Shown one piece after another: positions 5,445-6,023 of a DNA stretch of 6,023 bases. The first letter of the stretch is position 1. Every line of letters begins with the position of its first letter. Both the position numbers and the translations under genes were made by a program. This DNA is from an uncultured Acidimicrobiaceae bacterium. Lineage in GTDB: Bacteria > Actinomycetota > Acidimicrobiia > Acidimicrobiales > UBA8592. The stretch lies in the NCBI GenBank assembly GCA_913031515.1, contig CAJWET010000104.1, positions 1 through 6,023 of the forward strand. Direction: 5' to 3'. Below the pieces are notes generated by a model. It did no database searches. It was not told where the DNA came from and saw nothing but the letters and a program-made list of their open reading frames with translations.

Positions 5445-5473
5445 CTTATAGAAGCTCCAAAGCAGCTTATGAA
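5445..5473 (-). promoter_or_regulatory. Putative promoter for tRNA-Arg
   Basis: On the minus strand TTCATA (4 of 6 to TTGACA) is followed 17 nt later by TATAAG at 5450-5445 (5 of 6 to TATAAT). Transcription would start near 5438, at the edge of the palindrome and about 20 nt before the tRNA. The -35 half lies at 5468-5473, touching the dus 3' end. A shared transcript from dus is the alternative. Confidence 0.35.
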
Positions 5474-6023
5474 TTAGCCACCTGATACAAACTGTTCTGC
5501 TTTAGGGCTTAGCTCGGAGTTAGAGAAAGGATCGTCTAGCCAGCCTGCTGGCAAAGCGACTTTCTTCGGTCCGCCTTTGTGGCTTCTTGGTAATCGGTAG
5601 GCATCAAGAGGAAGAGTTATAAGCGGGTCAAGTCTCCCAAGTACTTGTTCCAATTCAATAAGAGAAGTGATTTGTTGAATAGCGCGCCGTATCTCGCTCC
5701 CAACGGGAAACCCTGTGAGGTACCAAGCGGCGTGTTTCCGGAATGTGCGTAAAGCATCTTCGGTGCCCTGCCATTCAACAACCAGTTTCGCATGATGTTG
5801 AATGACTTTAGCAACTTCCCCAAGAACAGGGATCTCAGATGGTTCAGCACCATTAAATGTCTCGACTAGCTGTTGGAACAGCCACGGGCGACCCAAACAT
5901 CCTCTTCCTATAACAACTCCATCGGCATTTGTTTCGCGCAGCATACGGATTGCATCAAAAGGTTCCCAAATGTCTCCATTGCCGAATATGGGAATTGACT
6001 GAACATGCTCTTTGAGGAGAGAG
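5474..6023 (-). CDS. dus: tRNA-dihydrouridine synthase, C-terminal part (partial, runs off right edge)
   Basis: The frame is open from the right edge (first full codon at 6022) to the stop at 5474, giving about 182 residues. It reads as the C-terminal half of an FMN-dependent Dus enzyme, which reduces uridine to dihydrouridine in tRNA D-loops using NADPH. Visible signatures are IPIFGNGDIWEPFDA, then DGVVIGRGCLGRPWLFQQ (the FMN phosphate-binding end of the TIM barrel), followed by the helical tRNA-binding domain containing FRKHAAWYLTGFP. The tail, LPAGWLDDPF...VSGG, is the form common in actinobacterial Dus/NifR3 proteins. The catalytic cysteine and the true start lie outside the window; the internal ATG at 5944 is not the start. 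The gene is followed on the same strand by tRNA-Arg. Confidence 0.92.
   Translation of the reverse strand, partial: SLLKEHVQSIPIFGNGDIWEPFDAIRMLRETNADGVVIGRGCLGRPWLFQQLVETFNGAEPSEIPVLGEVAKVIQHHAKLVVEWQGTEDALRTFRKHAAWYLTGFPVGSEIRRAIQQITSLIELEQVLGRLDPLITLPLDAYRLPRSHKGGPKKVALPAGWLDDPFSNSELSPKAEQFVSGG

Noticed and set aside
5474..5944. Treating the ATG at 5944 as the start of a 156-residue protein
   Set aside because: Dus sequence (NGDIWEPFDA) continues upstream in frame to the window edge, so the gene is cut by the window.

Overview
The window looks like a chromosomal segment of an actinobacterium of moderate GC content (roughly 45-50% by eye). A marine or freshwater lineage such as Acidimicrobiia would fit, but that placement is inference. 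The evidence is the gene set: three adjacent families typical of Actinomycetota (an MSMEG_4193-type histidine phosphatase, DUF3090 and an SCO1664-type kinase-like protein), an actinobacterial-style family 5 uracil-DNA glycosylase, an F420-linked FrhB-type protein, and a Dus protein ending in SGG. No transposase, integrase, phage gene, CRISPR array or rRNA was seen.

Layout. Positions 1-60 (+) hold the last 19 codons of a gene that reads like the C-terminus of electron transfer flavoprotein alpha (EtfA). Positions 61-445 are non-coding and contain a good minus-strand terminator hairpin, an extended -10 element just upstream of it, and a repeated 13-bp motif. Positions 446-2348 (-) are a tight operon: histidine phosphatase, then DUF3090 (4-nt ATGA overlap), then the SCO1664-like protein (8-nt gap). 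A 134-bp divergent promoter region follows. On the plus strand come udgB (2483-3145) and two paralogous small lipoproteins (3224-3643 and 3640-4095) joined by an ATGA overlap. The second lipoprotein meets the FrhB-like gene (4098-5288, -) tail to tail with 2 nt between them. Upstream of the FrhB-like gene on the same strand lie tRNA-Arg(CCG) (5347-5418), a perfect 18-bp palindrome beside the tRNA 5' end, and the 3' part of a tRNA-dihydrouridine synthase gene that runs off the right edge.

How the genes may work together. The three-gene minus operon is the most clearly coordinated unit; its biochemical role is not known from sequence. The FrhB-like protein probably moves electrons between F420 and iron-sulfur or flavin partners, and EtfA is also a redox carrier, but nothing here links the two directly. 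Dus and tRNA-Arg are both translation-related and may share a transcript. The least explained parts are the paired lipoproteins with four conserved cysteines and the ACGCTA/TAGCGT hexamer, which recurs mainly in the intergenic gaps.
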